Translations under genes and position numbers: made by a program
The notes under the pieces: generated by a model
Databases searched by the model: none
Told to the model about the DNA's origin: nothing
The model's input: only the letters and a program-made list of their open reading frames with translations
Shown: in pieces, positions 35,321-46,658 of the stretch
How the letters are laid out: every line of letters starts with the position of its first letter
How positions within the stretch are numbered: position 1 is the first letter of the stretch
DNA from: Varanus komodoensis
Taxonomy: Eukaryota > Chordata > Lepidosauria > Squamata > Varanidae
Assembly: GCF_004798865.1 (NCBI RefSeq)
Contig: NW_025336599.1
Location: forward strand, 2,134,419 to 2,198,418
Length of the DNA stretch: 64,000 bases
Reading direction: 5' to 3'

Positions 35321-36776
35321 TGCCAAAATGCCTGTGCAGTACTTGGAGATGCATGCAGCCCAGAGGATAGCTGGGTTGATTCGATTACTCCAAGGCCCAT
35401 GCTCCGTATTGCTTTGCAGAAAAATGTGGACTGCGCAAAGCTTTGTCCCATCCCTGCTTGGGAGCAAATGCAGCAAGACTTGCTTCTGGAGTGCAAGCGT
35501 GGAGCACAACAATGTCCTTCTCTTTCATGGAAAGAAGCAATAAGATCCTTATCTTATAATTATTAGCAAGGCTAGTTCCCGCTGCTGCTGGTTCTTCCTT
35601 TTCCTTCTCCCCCTTCCTTGCAAATATTGTGCCTCCAAGCCTGCATCCCGTATTCCGTCATCTGCACCGAATGAAGTCTGGGGATGATGCTCTGCCTGCC
35701 TTTTACAAGTCCAGGATTCTTTCCATGGCTCTGATCATCTTTTCTTTGCCACACATTTCCCCCTGATTTCAAACAGATTGCCCATAACTCACCATAATAG
35801 ATGGAAAAGAATTCTTCTTTTATCTTCCTGCAGTCTATAGAATGCCTAATCAGTACATATAATATGTGGAATTTGTCCCACACACAGGGAAAAGCCTTCA
35901 TAATTCATTAGTGCCTTCACCCAGCTTGAGTTATACACTGCTTGCTTCATTCAAGAGATAAAAATCCATATCCCAGGAGTGCTCATTATACACCTCTTTG
36001 GTATATAAACCTATTCAGTTTCTGAACTGGAATAAAGCTGCATAGATAAAGGCACTTATCAGCAATCATTACTGTATAAAGATCTTCACCGTTGCCCTCA
36101 GCATGGCGATTGTTGTGCAGGAAAGAGACCCAATTGTTTCAACATTAGCCGGCCAGGGAGAAACCCCATCACACTCACCGCAAAATGGAGCTGTGGACAA
36201 ATCACCACTCAGCAGCAAGCGTGGAAGCCGGTCCAGCCTTCCTCATCCTCTGCGCCATCCATAACCTATTACCACACACTGTCCTGCAATAGTGGGCAGG
36301 ATGGTCGACAGCAGTCACTGCCTCCTAGTGGTGGGGAATATTCAAAGACATTTTTACTATGTTTTTTCGAGCAGCGTGAGTGAAAGAAATGAGTCAGGCA
36401 AGTTTTCAGAGAAATGTCTGCTAAAAGATTTCTCCTCTGCTGTACCATAAGTACATGTGGTGTGGGAAAGTGGCACACAAATAAACTGATGATGAAACTT
36501 CCCATTTCGTTTTGCTTGCCATTTCACCTATCACGTGGATTTTCTATGCCTATTTTATATATAATTTTCTCTAGCATGTCTATGTGTCTTGCATTGAGAT
36601 TATTATAGTTTCTACATTCCCACTCTCAGAGGAAGTACTGGAACTGTCCCCACCCGTTATGAAATTAAAAGAGCAGATCTGTGTGAACAGATCTTTTCCT
36701 CCCTCTTTTCCTCTTCAGATGAGATTTTGGAAGCACAGTCCTTGTATTAAAGCTGAACAGGTTACAAAACAGTAAC
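35321..36776. other. Single-copy stretch
   Basis: Frames up to 145 codons (minus, 35075-35512) have no domain. The 36000-36200 part (CAGCAATCATTACTGTATAA) is repeat-free and could be constrained. No gene is seen. Confidence 0.4.
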
Positions 36777-36819
36777 CAGGTAACCCGGCCCTAAACTAGG
36801 TTTAGGGCCTGGTTACCTG
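36777..36819. repeat. 20-bp inverted repeat (hairpin) at the L2 5' edge
   Basis: Arms 36777-36796 and 36800-36819 are reverse complements at 19 of 20 positions, with a 3-base loop TAG. The right arm belongs to L2 (TTTAGGGCCTGGTTACCTG); the left arm is an inverted copy of it. Confidence 0.85.
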
Positions 36820-37095
36820 AAGGAGCATCTCCTTCCATATGTGCCTGCCCCCCCCCCAAGATCTGGGTCAGAGGACCTTCTCCGGGAGCCCTCCCTGAAG
36901 GACATCAGGAGGGTGACCACCTGGAGAAGGGTCTTCTCTGTGGTGGCACCCCAATTGTGGAATTTGCTCCCCAGAGAGGTTCACCTGGTGCTGTCACTTT
37001 ATTCTTTTCAGAGCCAGTTGTATCTAAAACATTTTTATTTTGCCAATGTTTTAAGATTTGATTGTTTTAATTGGAGTTTTATTGCTGGTTGGAAA
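36800..37095 (+). mobile_element. L2 LINE 3' part, segment A
   Basis: It encodes the extreme C-terminal L2 block (SGSEDLLREPSLKDIRRVTT near 36860, RRVFSVVAPQLWNLLPREVH near 36925), then 3' UTR. The same block occurs in the L2 at 62905-64000. It is split by a nested LINE and resumes at 37966. Confidence 0.85.
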
Positions 37096-37965
37096 GAAAG
37101 ATAGATAGACAGACAGACAGACAGATAAACTTTATTGCAGTCAAAGACCAGATCCATTCAATAAATACATAGATTTGAAGAAGAAGAAAATACATAAAAG
37201 ATTATCTATATTAAAACCCCACTTGGATTAATAAATACTTTGACACAATATCAGTCATCTTAAATTGGTTACAGTCCAAGACTTTGTCCTTGTCCAACCA
37301 GGTAGAGCCACAATCCCCCAGGATCTGTCTTCAGACAGCCATCGCAGCCACGAAGAATTTCGCAACACTGTATGTTATTGTTGGGTTAGTGTCAGACAGC
37401 AGTATATAAATATATTGTTGTTCCATATGGCCCGGGAAGCGATTCATCAGTGGGGAAATGAGTGCAGTGCGAATATCCCAGTAGAATGTGCACCTCAGCA
37501 GGATATGCTCGGTGGTTTCCATCTGTCTCATCCCACAGGGGCAGAGGTGCTCTGACCAGGGGATCTTTTTGTACTGTCCCTCCAAAACTGCCGAGGGGAG
37601 TCCGTTAAGGAAAAAGCCCCTCTGTGTTTATGGAGTCCCAACTGTTTGAGGTGGGGTGCAGCTATTACAATGCATCGATAGTCCTCCCTAAGGTAGAATT
37701 CAGGGGCTCTATTGAGGTCGCTTTGTCTTTCAGTGCCTGCAATGTGCCGCTTGATGGTTTCTGCTGTCTGTTCAAAACCCATTTTTAGTGCAGTCCTCAG
37801 GGGAAGGCCCAGGAGGGCTATTTCCTGTTCCATTGATTTAATCCAGTTGGATTTAAAGTCGTCTTGCAGGATTAGTGGAGCAAGGCCAACTGGAAAGTAT
37901 ACCAATCTGAGCTGGTGCGCAAGAATGGCCCCCCAGATCCTAGCTTCAATTTGGATCTGACTGGT
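37096..37965 (-). mobile_element. LINE with C-terminal CCHC motif nested in L2, 11-bp target duplication
   Basis: An 870-bp 5'-truncated insertion. On the minus strand it encodes a C-terminal LINE segment: a WIKSMEQEIALLGLP-like block near 37835, then a cysteine motif CPCGMRQMETTEHILLRC near 37535 (C-x-C-x9-H-x4-C), then a 3' end with (TCTA/TGTC)n at 37096-37130. The CCHC motif is typical of R4/Dong, R2-like or related clades. Which clade is uncertain. Flanks: CTGGTTGGAAA at 37085-37095 and again at 37966-37976. A frame change near 37530-37585 shows it is inactive. Confidence 0.75.
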
Positions 37966-38080
37966 CTGGTTGGAAATTTTATTAGGATGCTGTGTTTTAT
38001 TTTATATTGTCTTATTGTTAAACAGTCTGGTAAGGGATGGTCTAGAAAAGTATAAATCAATCAATCAATCAATCAAAGCC
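37966..38080 (+). mobile_element. L2 LINE 3' UTR, segment B
   Basis: It continues segment A after the nested LINE and its second target copy (37966-37976). TTTTATATTGTCTTATTG then GGGATGGTCTAGAAAAG is an L2 3' end, closing in (AATC)n at about 38057-38080. Confidence 0.78.
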
Positions 38081-40149
38081 ACATTCTCCTTGAGATATGA
38101 GGAAAGCATCTGCCCAGGTTAAAAAGTTGGCTCCAAATTGAACCCCCACCCCCACCCTCCATTTCAGGACAGCATCTCAGGGTGGATTCGGCTGTTTGAG
38201 GGCTTAGCAGTGGGGACAGTAGTCTGTTTGCCTCACCCGTCTGCTCACTGGGTCAAGGAACTCTCTCCACTCCTTCCCAACCTGGCCCTGAAATGCCTCC
38301 CTTCTTTTCCAAGGCAGCGGGTTCCCGTGGTCTGCCTGAGCATCCTCATTCGGCAGGCCAGGGACTGCAAACACCTCTGCCCACCCCCTCCTCAGATGGA
38401 GCAGAGTGCAGTATACGAGCACTGGGCCTCTCCTTTACCAGCCTCTCATAGACTCGCTTCTAAGCTCTGCCAAGGTAAAATGGCGAGCTTCCTTTGCCAG
38501 AGTGAGCATCCCCGTGGGATATGGAAACTTTATGCAGCATAGAACTTGGTTTCCCAGTGAATTTCTCCTAAAGTGGCATTTTGAGACCAATACAGATTCT
38601 TGGTTGGAATAAAATGCTTGAAGCCACATAAGGGAAACAAGAGAACATAGACAAGACAAGCCCAACTGCTTCAGGGTAGTTCCGGCATTCCTACCTGGAG
38701 TTACCAAACTGGAGAAAGGGTATGAAAGGGTCCCTTCTTGGCCCACCAAACTGAAAAGGCATACAAGAGCTGAGAAGTTCTGTGTGTCTAGATAAAAACT
38801 GACCCAAATCACTTCCTTTAAAAACTTTAGATTATGTTATTTCTGTTTTCACATTTCATTAATACCAAACTGTGCTTGCGATGTTCACTATAATAAGAAA
38901 AGAAATCATAATTGTTTTAGCTGTGCTTCATAATGAATTATAAATGCCAAAGTAAAATTGCTTCCAGCATTTATATTAAGAGTTCTGTTGTGCCTGGTAA
39001 ATTAATGGTTTTGTGGTTTTTTTGTTTGTTTGTTTTGTTTTCAATTTAGAAGGAAAAGAATATTACACACATACACATACACAGAGATACTTGTGTGTCT
39101 CTATTTAATGTTTTATTAATAACACACTTAATATGAGCGTGTAAGAAAATAGGAGCTGCAGCATTATTAGTTGGGAATGCATTTTCCTAATTTAAATGAC
39201 ATAATTGTGTTTAAGATAATGAATTGTGATTCACAACCCACAGGATCAAAGATCTGTGGACGCATGCATGATGTTATCTTCTAAAATAATTCAGTTTAGA
39301 ACAATAATTTTCTCTCTCTCTCTCTCTTTCTTATTTAGGCTGTAAGTGAAGTATTTATGCAGCCAAGAGATCAGATGAGTAGAGGGCAACAGAAGGCATG
39401 GGGGAATGCCTACGGTTTGCACAAACAATGTAAAATGTCTACATAGTGAAAGAGAGAGAGGAGGAAGAGAGAGTGACCACATGGCCCTTTTGGAAGTTGT
39501 GGTCTTTCAATACTACTAGTTGTTCAGAAAGACAAGCAATGGAAAATCAGAGGAAGCAGAACAGAACACACTTTTATACACATGTGTGTGCATGTGTGTG
39601 CATGCACACGTGCACACTCACATACGTGAAGGAGGAGAGAGAGAAGGAGGAGAGAGAACCATTTAAAAGCCCTTTATATGATCTCCCTGGTGAAAGAAGT
39701 GCCAGCTGCCCATAGCAATCAGTGGCAATCGCAGCTTCCTACTGAAGCTGTGACCACATACTGGTCCCCAAGGCAGCTCTTGCATAGCTTGACTCTCCCC
39801 CACCCCCTGCACCCTTAGACAATCTTTCTAATTTAAAGATCCCACCAACCGCGGTTCATTGTTCTCATCCTGTGGGTTGGATGGAAAGCATGGCTTGGGA
39901 CATCTCTGCAGAATGCTCCCAGTTCTGCCCTGGGCGGATTGGGACAGCCCCGAAATGTTGTCCAAGGTAATAGTCCCCAACCGAAGGTCTGAGGGTCACC
40001 TGAGACTGAGAGCTCAATGCAGATGTATGCATAGTTTGGACTGCAAAGTCCCGGATGGGGCCGAGAAAGTGACATGTGTAGCCCCTCACTGCTGTCTCCT
40101 GATTGCAGTTTGGAGGAATGTCCCGAGAAAGAGAGAGAACAGAAGAAGC
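38081..40149. other. Single-copy stretch with simple repeats; candidate conserved block 38820-39250
   Basis: 38820-39250 is AT-rich and repeat-free (TAATGAATTATAAATGCC). (TC)n lies at 39310-39328, GA-rich tracts near 39445-39472 and 39628-39657, and a GTGTGCATG/CATGCACAC alternating purine-pyrimidine region at 39578-39622. Frames near 39859-40434 show no domain. Confidence 0.4.
39310..39328. repeat. (TC)n microsatellite
   Basis: About nine TC units. Confidence 0.85.
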
Positions 40150-40430
40150 TCAGATTGGCCCTGCCAGATCAGACCAAGGGTCCGTTTAGTCCATGATGCT
40201 GATCACACGGTGCCCAGCCAGCTGCTCTCAGCACCCTCCTGTCCGAGTTCCCCAGTAACTGGCATGTCTCGGCTGCAGCCTCTCTCTGTGAAGGCAGTAA
40301 ACAGCCATCTCGGCAGACAGCTCCATCTTGCCTGGATCAGTCCAGCCCTCTGTAGAGGCCAGTCCAGCTTGGCTGTCATTGCGTCATGCAGAAGTCAATT
40401 CCGTATCTTACTGATGTGTTGTGTTAGAAA
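40150..40430 (-). mobile_element. CR1/L3-like LINE 3' end
   Basis: In reverse orientation: TGGCCCTGCCAGATCAGACC, AAGGGTCCGTTTAGTCC, CCCAGCCAGCTGC, GTTCCCCAGTAACTGGCATG. This is the reverse complement of a common reptile LINE 3' region (CCAGTTGCTGGGGAAC...GGACTAGATGGGCC...GGTCTGATC). Only non-coding tail sequence remains. Confidence 0.65.
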
Positions 40431-41204
40431 GTGAGCCCTTTTATCTGTCCTGACCCCCCAGCTAAGTAGCTTCATGGGATGGCTCTGGCTCCAGCATCGT
40501 GAGAGAGGGAGTGGGAGCAGCTCATGTCGGCCCTGCAATGTTGTGGATTGTCCATGTGGCCAGTCAAGCAGGGGAATGGGGCTGAGGCTGGTTTTGATTT
40601 GGTGCGCTGCCTGCCTCCTGCCCTAAACATTTTCCCTGGGGCAGAAGCAGGTGATCCGCTGGGTGGGGCTGGGGAGGGGAGCAGCACCATGCACCTGATT
40701 CCTCCTGTGCCCCCTCAGGCTCCCTTCATGCTCCTGAGCAGGGCGAGCGAGAAGCCGCAGAGCCTCTTTCCTCTCTATGGTGCCTCCTGGGATACTGACT
40801 GAGAGGGAAGGAGAGCTCAGGTGGAGAGCGAGTTGCCCCCTCAGCCTGGTTCCCTCTCAGACTCACCCAGGTAAAGACCTGCAAACCACGTAGGGTTGCT
40901 TGCTGTGATGTGTGAGCCCAGCCTATCAGTACTTTGCAGGGAAACATTATTTTAAAGGAATTTGAGACTGCAGAAGCATGGGAGGCCTGGGATGGAACAG
41001 GTGTAGGTGATGCTTGCTTGTCCCAAGCTGGCTGTTGATACTTGCGTGTTTCTTCCCACTTGTTCTGTCACGGACACACGTGTTTTCTGCCTTTTCACAC
41101 TGCTAGAGTGTCATGAGGGGCAGCCATGTTGGAGGGTCAGGCAGACAAACACATGAGGAACTTTCCTCTTTCTCCTTCTTAGAGTCAGATGAACAGTTGC
41201 TTTG
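40431..41204. other. Single-copy stretch
   Basis: GC-rich with short overlapping frames. Nothing recognised. Confidence 0.45.
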
Positions 41205-41450
41205 ATATCTGGGAGTCAGTGTGCTGGTGTGGTTAAGAACGTGGGACTGGGATTCAGGCAATCTGGGTTCTAGTCCCTGCTTGGCCAACTGGGTGACCTT
41301 GGACCAGTCACTGACTCTCTGCCCAACTCCCTTGCAGGGTTCTTATTGTAGGGATAAGATGGAGAGCAGCAGGAGGAGAACATTGTAAGCCACGTTGAGT
41401 TCTTTCTAAGGAAAAAGGCGAGATATAAACCTAATATATATCTCAATCAA
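41205..41450 (+). mobile_element. tRNA-derived SINE, Sauria type, full length
   Basis: A complete SINE. Head GTGCTGGTGTGGTTAAGAAC (A box), B box GGTTCTAGTCC at 41266-41276, body GGTGACCTTGGACCAGTCAC then AACTCCCTTGCAGGG, and BovB-like tail TGTAAGCCACGTTGAG then AAAAAGGCGAGATATAAACC. One of the better preserved SINE copies in the window. Confidence 0.88.
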
Positions 41451-43591
41451 CAAGTATCTCAGTTCATGGTGCACAAAACAGACCCATTGGGGCCCAGAAG
41501 TGCTTGCTCTGCTCCTGACTCCTTCACTAGATTCTTCCCAGAGGACCCTTCAGGGCCTTGGCACCTAGGAACCCAAGGGAAAGGGCAGAGCTCAATGGAA
41601 GAGCAACAGACTTAGGATTCCAGGCTCTGTCCCCAGCTTCTCCAGGCAATCCTTCTGGGGACCCTGGAGATCCACTCCCAGTCAATGTTGACAGTATGGG
41701 ACTAGTTGTGCCAATGGTTTGTCTTGGTATAAGGCCGCTTCTTGTATTCTTACTGTAGGTGAGCATGGTACAAACAACATCAAGCCTTCATAGGCATTCA
41801 GATGCAATGTCTTGAACCTTTCCAGGGTGTGGGGTAGGATGTTCTTCAGGTATTCCTGGTCACCACACCGTTTTTCCATCCAGAAGCATCACTGAGAAGG
41901 TCAGAGAGTGGTACTCCCAGGCAGATGTGAACCCCACCATTTCTTCTGCTAAAAACAAGTCCTGTATGACAGATGGCAAGGGTGCCCCATCTGGTTTGAT
42001 TCCTATATCTTGAGGCAAAGATCTCTGGCAACAGCACAGTGAAAAGATGTGAGTCCTCGGCTGAGGGGTACACTAAGTCAGAGGAAAGATCACAGTTCTC
42101 ACAGTCCCATGAGATAAATTGTGGTAAGTGTATGAAGTCTTCATTTTGGTGTTGCTGACCCCATAGTCACGCCAATCTAACATTTTGCCCCAGCAAATGA
42201 GCTGGAATACTTGGCTTTCATATTTCCTATTTTGCATTATGATGTTGTTCTGTATCTTTCAGTGTCTCTGCACATATAAAAAGGAGGTTTGAAATGCCAA
42301 ATTTTACAACTGAATGCACAGCTTGCAAGATGAATTGCAGCATCTTGTGTGGTATTTTCCTCCACAAGAAAACATTTCTAAATTTCTCATCAGTTTTATC
42401 TTCCTGGTGGCTCCTGCAAAGCGATGGAAGATTGCACTGCCCTTTTCTGTGGCAAAGTGTTCTACCTACTCTGTTCTGTAACTCATGTCTCTCCATCAGA
42501 GTCTTTTTTCCAATACTTTCAGTTGACCATTGAAAGGCAGACTAATGCCATTGTTTCAAAATAGATTTTTAAAGCTCAGCATGGAAAATAGCAGAAAGAC
42601 CAAAGGATCAAACATGCCATGAGAAGGAAATGCCCCTTAAACATGGTATTTCTTATTCAGTAGAATCAGTTTCTTCTTTTGCAAATCTTTCTTGTTGAAG
42701 GTATTGATCCTGAATGTTCATTGCTAGTTCCTTCAAATTAATTTCTGCATTACAACAATTAGGTATATTTACACAGTCTCCCCTTTTTAATATGAAATGT
42801 GGAGGAATGTATGCGATCCTCTTGAGAACTTTTCCTCACCTTAAAAGTATTTTTCCTTCATTTCCTTTGTTAAGTCCTTCAATTCTTGGCTTGCAGGAGA
42901 AAAGGAGCATGACTGCATTTGTTTAAGGCAAGGTCAAGCACCGGTACTAAGTGGCCTATGCTTGGAATTGGGGGGAACGGGGCAGAAGGCACTTTCTTGC
43001 AGTTTGGAATACCTCACTGCAAAGTGGGGAGGTCTCAGAGCCTTCCAAAGTTGGGCCACCTGGCTTCTCATTGCATCACAGTGGAGCTGACGCGCATTTT
43101 GCTGCTAGGCATCCCTTCTTCCCATGCCCTCCCCTTCGCCCAAGCCTACTTTGCAGGAGCATGGAGCTGCAAAAGGTTCATCACAACAACTGCAGGGTGT
43201 CTCAGAAGCGGGGTTCTGCAGGGCTCTTTGCATCTTCGAGGTACACAGGGAGTAGAGGGTTGTGGAGTCACCAACGTGAAATTACTGGGAGCCCCGTGGA
43301 GCTCTTCTCATAGTATGCTGGTCTGGCCTCAGCAACAGAGTTTCTGGTTCTCATTTAACCTGAAGAGGCAGAAGAGAACTCTTTTTCTTTATTTACTGAG
43401 AAATAATTTTCTTTGTGAAGCCCTGTTCCAAATCAAGACCAAACTGAGTCTAAAGGAGGGACGAATCTCTATGTGCATGCACAGATTATGGTTGCAGAGG
43501 ACAGCTGTGAAAAGGATCTTTGTAATAATGCCCATTACAAATCTTACCCAGATGAAGTCCCATAACCTGTTATAAGTTAGACCTGAACAGT
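41451..43591. other. Single-copy stretch with an unusually long anonymous frame
   Basis: A 218-codon plus-strand frame (42919-43575) is the longest non-LINE frame here. It has no recognisable domain, repeat or signal peptide, and no splice context that I can support. I do not call a gene. The rest shows nothing recognisable. Confidence 0.4.
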
Positions 43592-43835
43592 ATATTTATT
43601 TATTTATTTATTTTTCAATTTATATCCTGCCTTTTTCCTGCAAAGGGCTCAAGGCAGCTTACATCTCCTCCTCCATCATATCCCCACAATAACACCCCTG
43701 TGAGGTAGGTTGGGCTGAGAGTCTGTGACTGGCCCAAAGTCACCCAGTTGGCTCCATGGCTGAGCGGGGACTAGAATCCAGTTTGTCTGAGTCCCAGTCC
43801 CACACTCTTAACCACACCACACTGGCTCTCCACAC
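43592..43835 (-). mobile_element. tRNA-derived SINE, Sauria type
   Basis: In reverse orientation: (TTTA)n tail at 43593-43616, TATATCCTGCCTTTTTCC, CAAGGCAGCTTACATC, CTGTGAGGTAGGTTGGGC, B-box complement GGACTAGAATCC at 43768-43779, A-box side CTTAACCACACCACACTGG. The head end carries a small duplication of CCACACCACACTG. Confidence 0.88.
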
Positions 43836-45484
43836 CACACTGACTCACACTGGATCTTTTCAGTAACCCTGAAAAGATGTGAAACAAACAACAAACAAAG
43901 GGCACTTCCAAATTAAATAATTTTTTTCCCTACTGAGTAATCAAAATCTCCTATAGGTAGCCTAAATACTTAAGTAGACAAATTATACATGATCTAAACA
44001 TGGCTAAAATGAAGGGCAGTGTGGAGAGGAAAATGATGTGCTGGAATGCCATGCTCCTTGACTATCCCACCACCATTCATGCCTTTTAAGTATCTGGTGA
44101 CTAACTGATAACTAATCCCTTCAATTTGCGGTTCATTTCTCTTTTCTTCACCCCATAAAAAATGTTTGCACCTGGCTGTGTGAATCAAAAAGTCATTATG
44201 AAGCCAATAAATGTATTACTTCTAGGAGCTTGCCAATGGACTAATTGCATGGTAATGTGTTTGCATTTTCTTTTGCTGATTAACACAAATTCCTTGGAAG
44301 CCATGTAAGGGTGAAGACAAGGAGGATCCTGTAAAAGTGGCAGAGGTGGTCTGATAGTCATCAGAACGGACACTCATTTTTCTGCCCTGAAATGATCCTG
44401 AATGGCACACAGTGGTTCTGTTTATTTCCAGCACTTTGTTGGGGAAGAGAAGAGTTTTCATCAATGCCCAGTGGGTGATGCCTGTAACAGAGGTGGGAGA
44501 GCCAAACTGGTACTTCAGGTTGAATGAAATCAGAGCATGAAGCCTCTTTCTTGACCGCAGTGGGTCCCTGCTGGGATTCCTCCACCCAGCTCTTTGGTCA
44601 GGGAACCAGCTTCACTCCTCTATCTCTTCCTTGCATATACTAAGGCAAAGGATTGGGAAAGTATGCTCAGAATGTGCTTCCAGGAACCAGTTAAATCTCA
44701 GTCTTTGGACTCATTCAGCAACTTGCAGTGGCAGCTGAGCAAGAAGTCAGACTATCTGATGAGAGCTTCCTCATCCTTAGCCTCTAACTCTATGAACTGA
44801 CAACCTTCTCCACAGCGGATGCTGATTCCTTGCCTGATTTGTAATGGGAGAAAGGCATTGTCAAGTTTTATGTTAAGTAAAGTAACCTTTAAGTGAGTAG
44901 CCTTGGGAGTATGTTCGGGCTGAAAAGCAGCCCATCAATTTATTATGAAACACAGATAAAAATACCTTTTTAGCGTGGGGAGATATCTATGCCTCCAGCT
45001 CAGCTTGATGGGATCAGCCACCCTGATCGTGCATTCAGTGCTGCCCTGTTGACAGAAATGGCACTACAATGGAACCACTGGAGAAGGAGTCTGTGGGACT
45101 CTGGCGTTTGCCGAAATACTGCAAATGATTCTCTTTAAAATCCATTAAGAGGAAGCCCCCTGGAAAAAGGCAAATGTGGACTGAGCATGTTCAGCACACA
45201 GCACCAGAGAGGGTGCTGGGTAAGTAGAGGGTGAATCGCCTCACTTAATCAAGCTAGTCTAACCCGTCATTGTTTCTCCAGAGGAGAGGGTGGTGAAAGC
45301 CCTTGGGGAAAAATCTGTTAAAATCCATTTCTGGAAGCCATGTCTGAAATTTTCATTTTTTGCTCACAAAACCTGTAAACTTGCCTTCTTTGAAGCCAAG
45401 AATACAATTTCCCTGATTTTTACAAAGTTCCTCAGCAGACTATTAGTCAACCCTCAGTAGAATAAGGCCTACTTTAGTCTATGG
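43836..45484. other. Single-copy stretch with one LINE tail
   Basis: No gene is seen. 44893-44955 (GAGTAGCCTTGGGAGTATG, then GGGCTGAAAAGCAGCCC) resembles an L2 3' end. Other parts are unremarkable. Confidence 0.4.
44893..44955 (+). mobile_element. L2-like LINE 3' tail
   Basis: GCCTTGGGAGTATG, GGCTGAAAAGCAGCC, then CAATTTATTATGAA corresponds to the L2 tail pattern (GCCTTGGGA...GCTGAAAAGCGGCAT...AATAAAT). Very short. Confidence 0.45.
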
Positions 45485-45700
45485 TAGAGATCTGTGCAAA
45501 GTAGTGTATTTGCACAAATTTGGGAGAGTTGTACAAATTGTTCCTTCATGCTTGATATATGTGCCAATCCTGCTTTCTGTGTAATTTACCTAAATATATG
45601 CTGTCTGTGCAAATGATATGATTTGCACTATTTCTGCAAATTGGAAACCAGACTATTTTGTTCTGACATGATTTGTGCTAATCACAGTAGAAATGCATAG
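45485..45700. repeat. Degenerate AT-rich dispersed repeat
   Basis: GAGATCTGTGCAAAGTAG, TTTGCACAAATTTGGG, GTTGTACAAATTG, TCTGTGCAAATGATATG, ATTTGCACTATTTCTGC. The best copy of the TTTGCACAAATTT word set. Confidence 0.45.
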
Positions 45701-46418
45701 TTTTCACCTCCCAATTCGTGCTTTCCATGGATTTCTTTAGGGCATTTCTTAATGTGCTCATTATAACCTTTGAGATTGACATCAGCAAGCTGTCTGAATT
45801 TGCACAACAGCAAGCTGGTGCCCTCACAGGGCTGATCAACTGGAATCTGGAGATGGAGGAAATCATGAAACTCCATCATATTTTCATCCCTTGCATTGCA
45901 TTCCTCATGCATCCCTTCAGTGAAAGGTGTCCTGTTTCAAAAACAGCACCTGGGATTTAGGTACGGCCCAAGATGCAGACATCTTTCTAAGAGGTCATAC
46001 AACACCAGCCAGTACCAGTTGATTTATTCCAAATTATTATCATGAGCAGGAAAACACAACAGGCAAAGTTTGCTCCAGATGCTTTTGTAAATGAACATTT
46101 TGACGTGGATGTGGTCATTTGTAAAGGCCACCTAAGAATATGCCCAATTACACCGGGCATATTTACATACATCAACTGGCTTTTTGCCAAGTGCAATCAC
46201 TATTTGATGTGAAGCCTGTCAGTCACAGCAGAGCTTCTCATACGGAAAGCAGTGGCATTCCTTCCCAGAGCAAAGTTATGTGTCTGCCCTAGGGTGACAT
46301 TCGCTGCACAGCCTAGGATTAAAATTGATAATATCATCCGACCAGATGAACCCCAAGCAACGTAAAACATCATAATCAAAGCTTCCACAGCCGCATGGCT
46401 ATGAACAATGGCACTTAC
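45701..46418. other. Repeat-free block, candidate conserved element
   Basis: No transposon signature. It contains ATTACACCGGGCATATTTAC and TTAAAATTGATAATATCATC. Together with 46419-46658 it forms the most exon- or enhancer-like single-copy block of the window, but nothing shows function directly. Confidence 0.3.
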
Positions 46419-46658
46419 CTGCTGTATTTGCATTCTGCAGAAGAGTGTTCAGGGAGAAATCAGGCATAATAAGCAGGCAAGTGATATTTCTATTCTGAAC
46501 ATCCCACAGTGAATTCCTAACTGCCCCAAAGTTATGCCCATTTCCCTGTGCATATGTGCCTAGCAGAGCTCCCAGACTACCTTTTAATGCAAAGTGTGTT
46601 TCGAAACACAAATCTCCCTTAAATATCTTCATTAAAATGCAGGCTCTTCACCCATGTG
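46419..46658 (-). other. Splice-site-bounded open segment (cryptic exon candidate)
   Basis: On the minus strand a polypyrimidine tract and acceptor (GCTGTTTTTTTCAG) precede, and a strong donor (GCAG then GTAAGT) follows, exactly 240 bases later. An open frame from an ATG at 46632 crosses the donor (peptide start MKIFKGDLCFETHF), but an in-frame stop lies just upstream of that ATG. I recognise no protein family. It could be a 5' or non-coding RNA exon, a conserved element, or chance. Confidence 0.2.

Noticed and set aside
39859-40434. 191-codon plus-strand frame
   Set aside because: It runs through the reverse-oriented CR1/L3-like repeat at 40150-40430, so it cannot be a genuine single protein.
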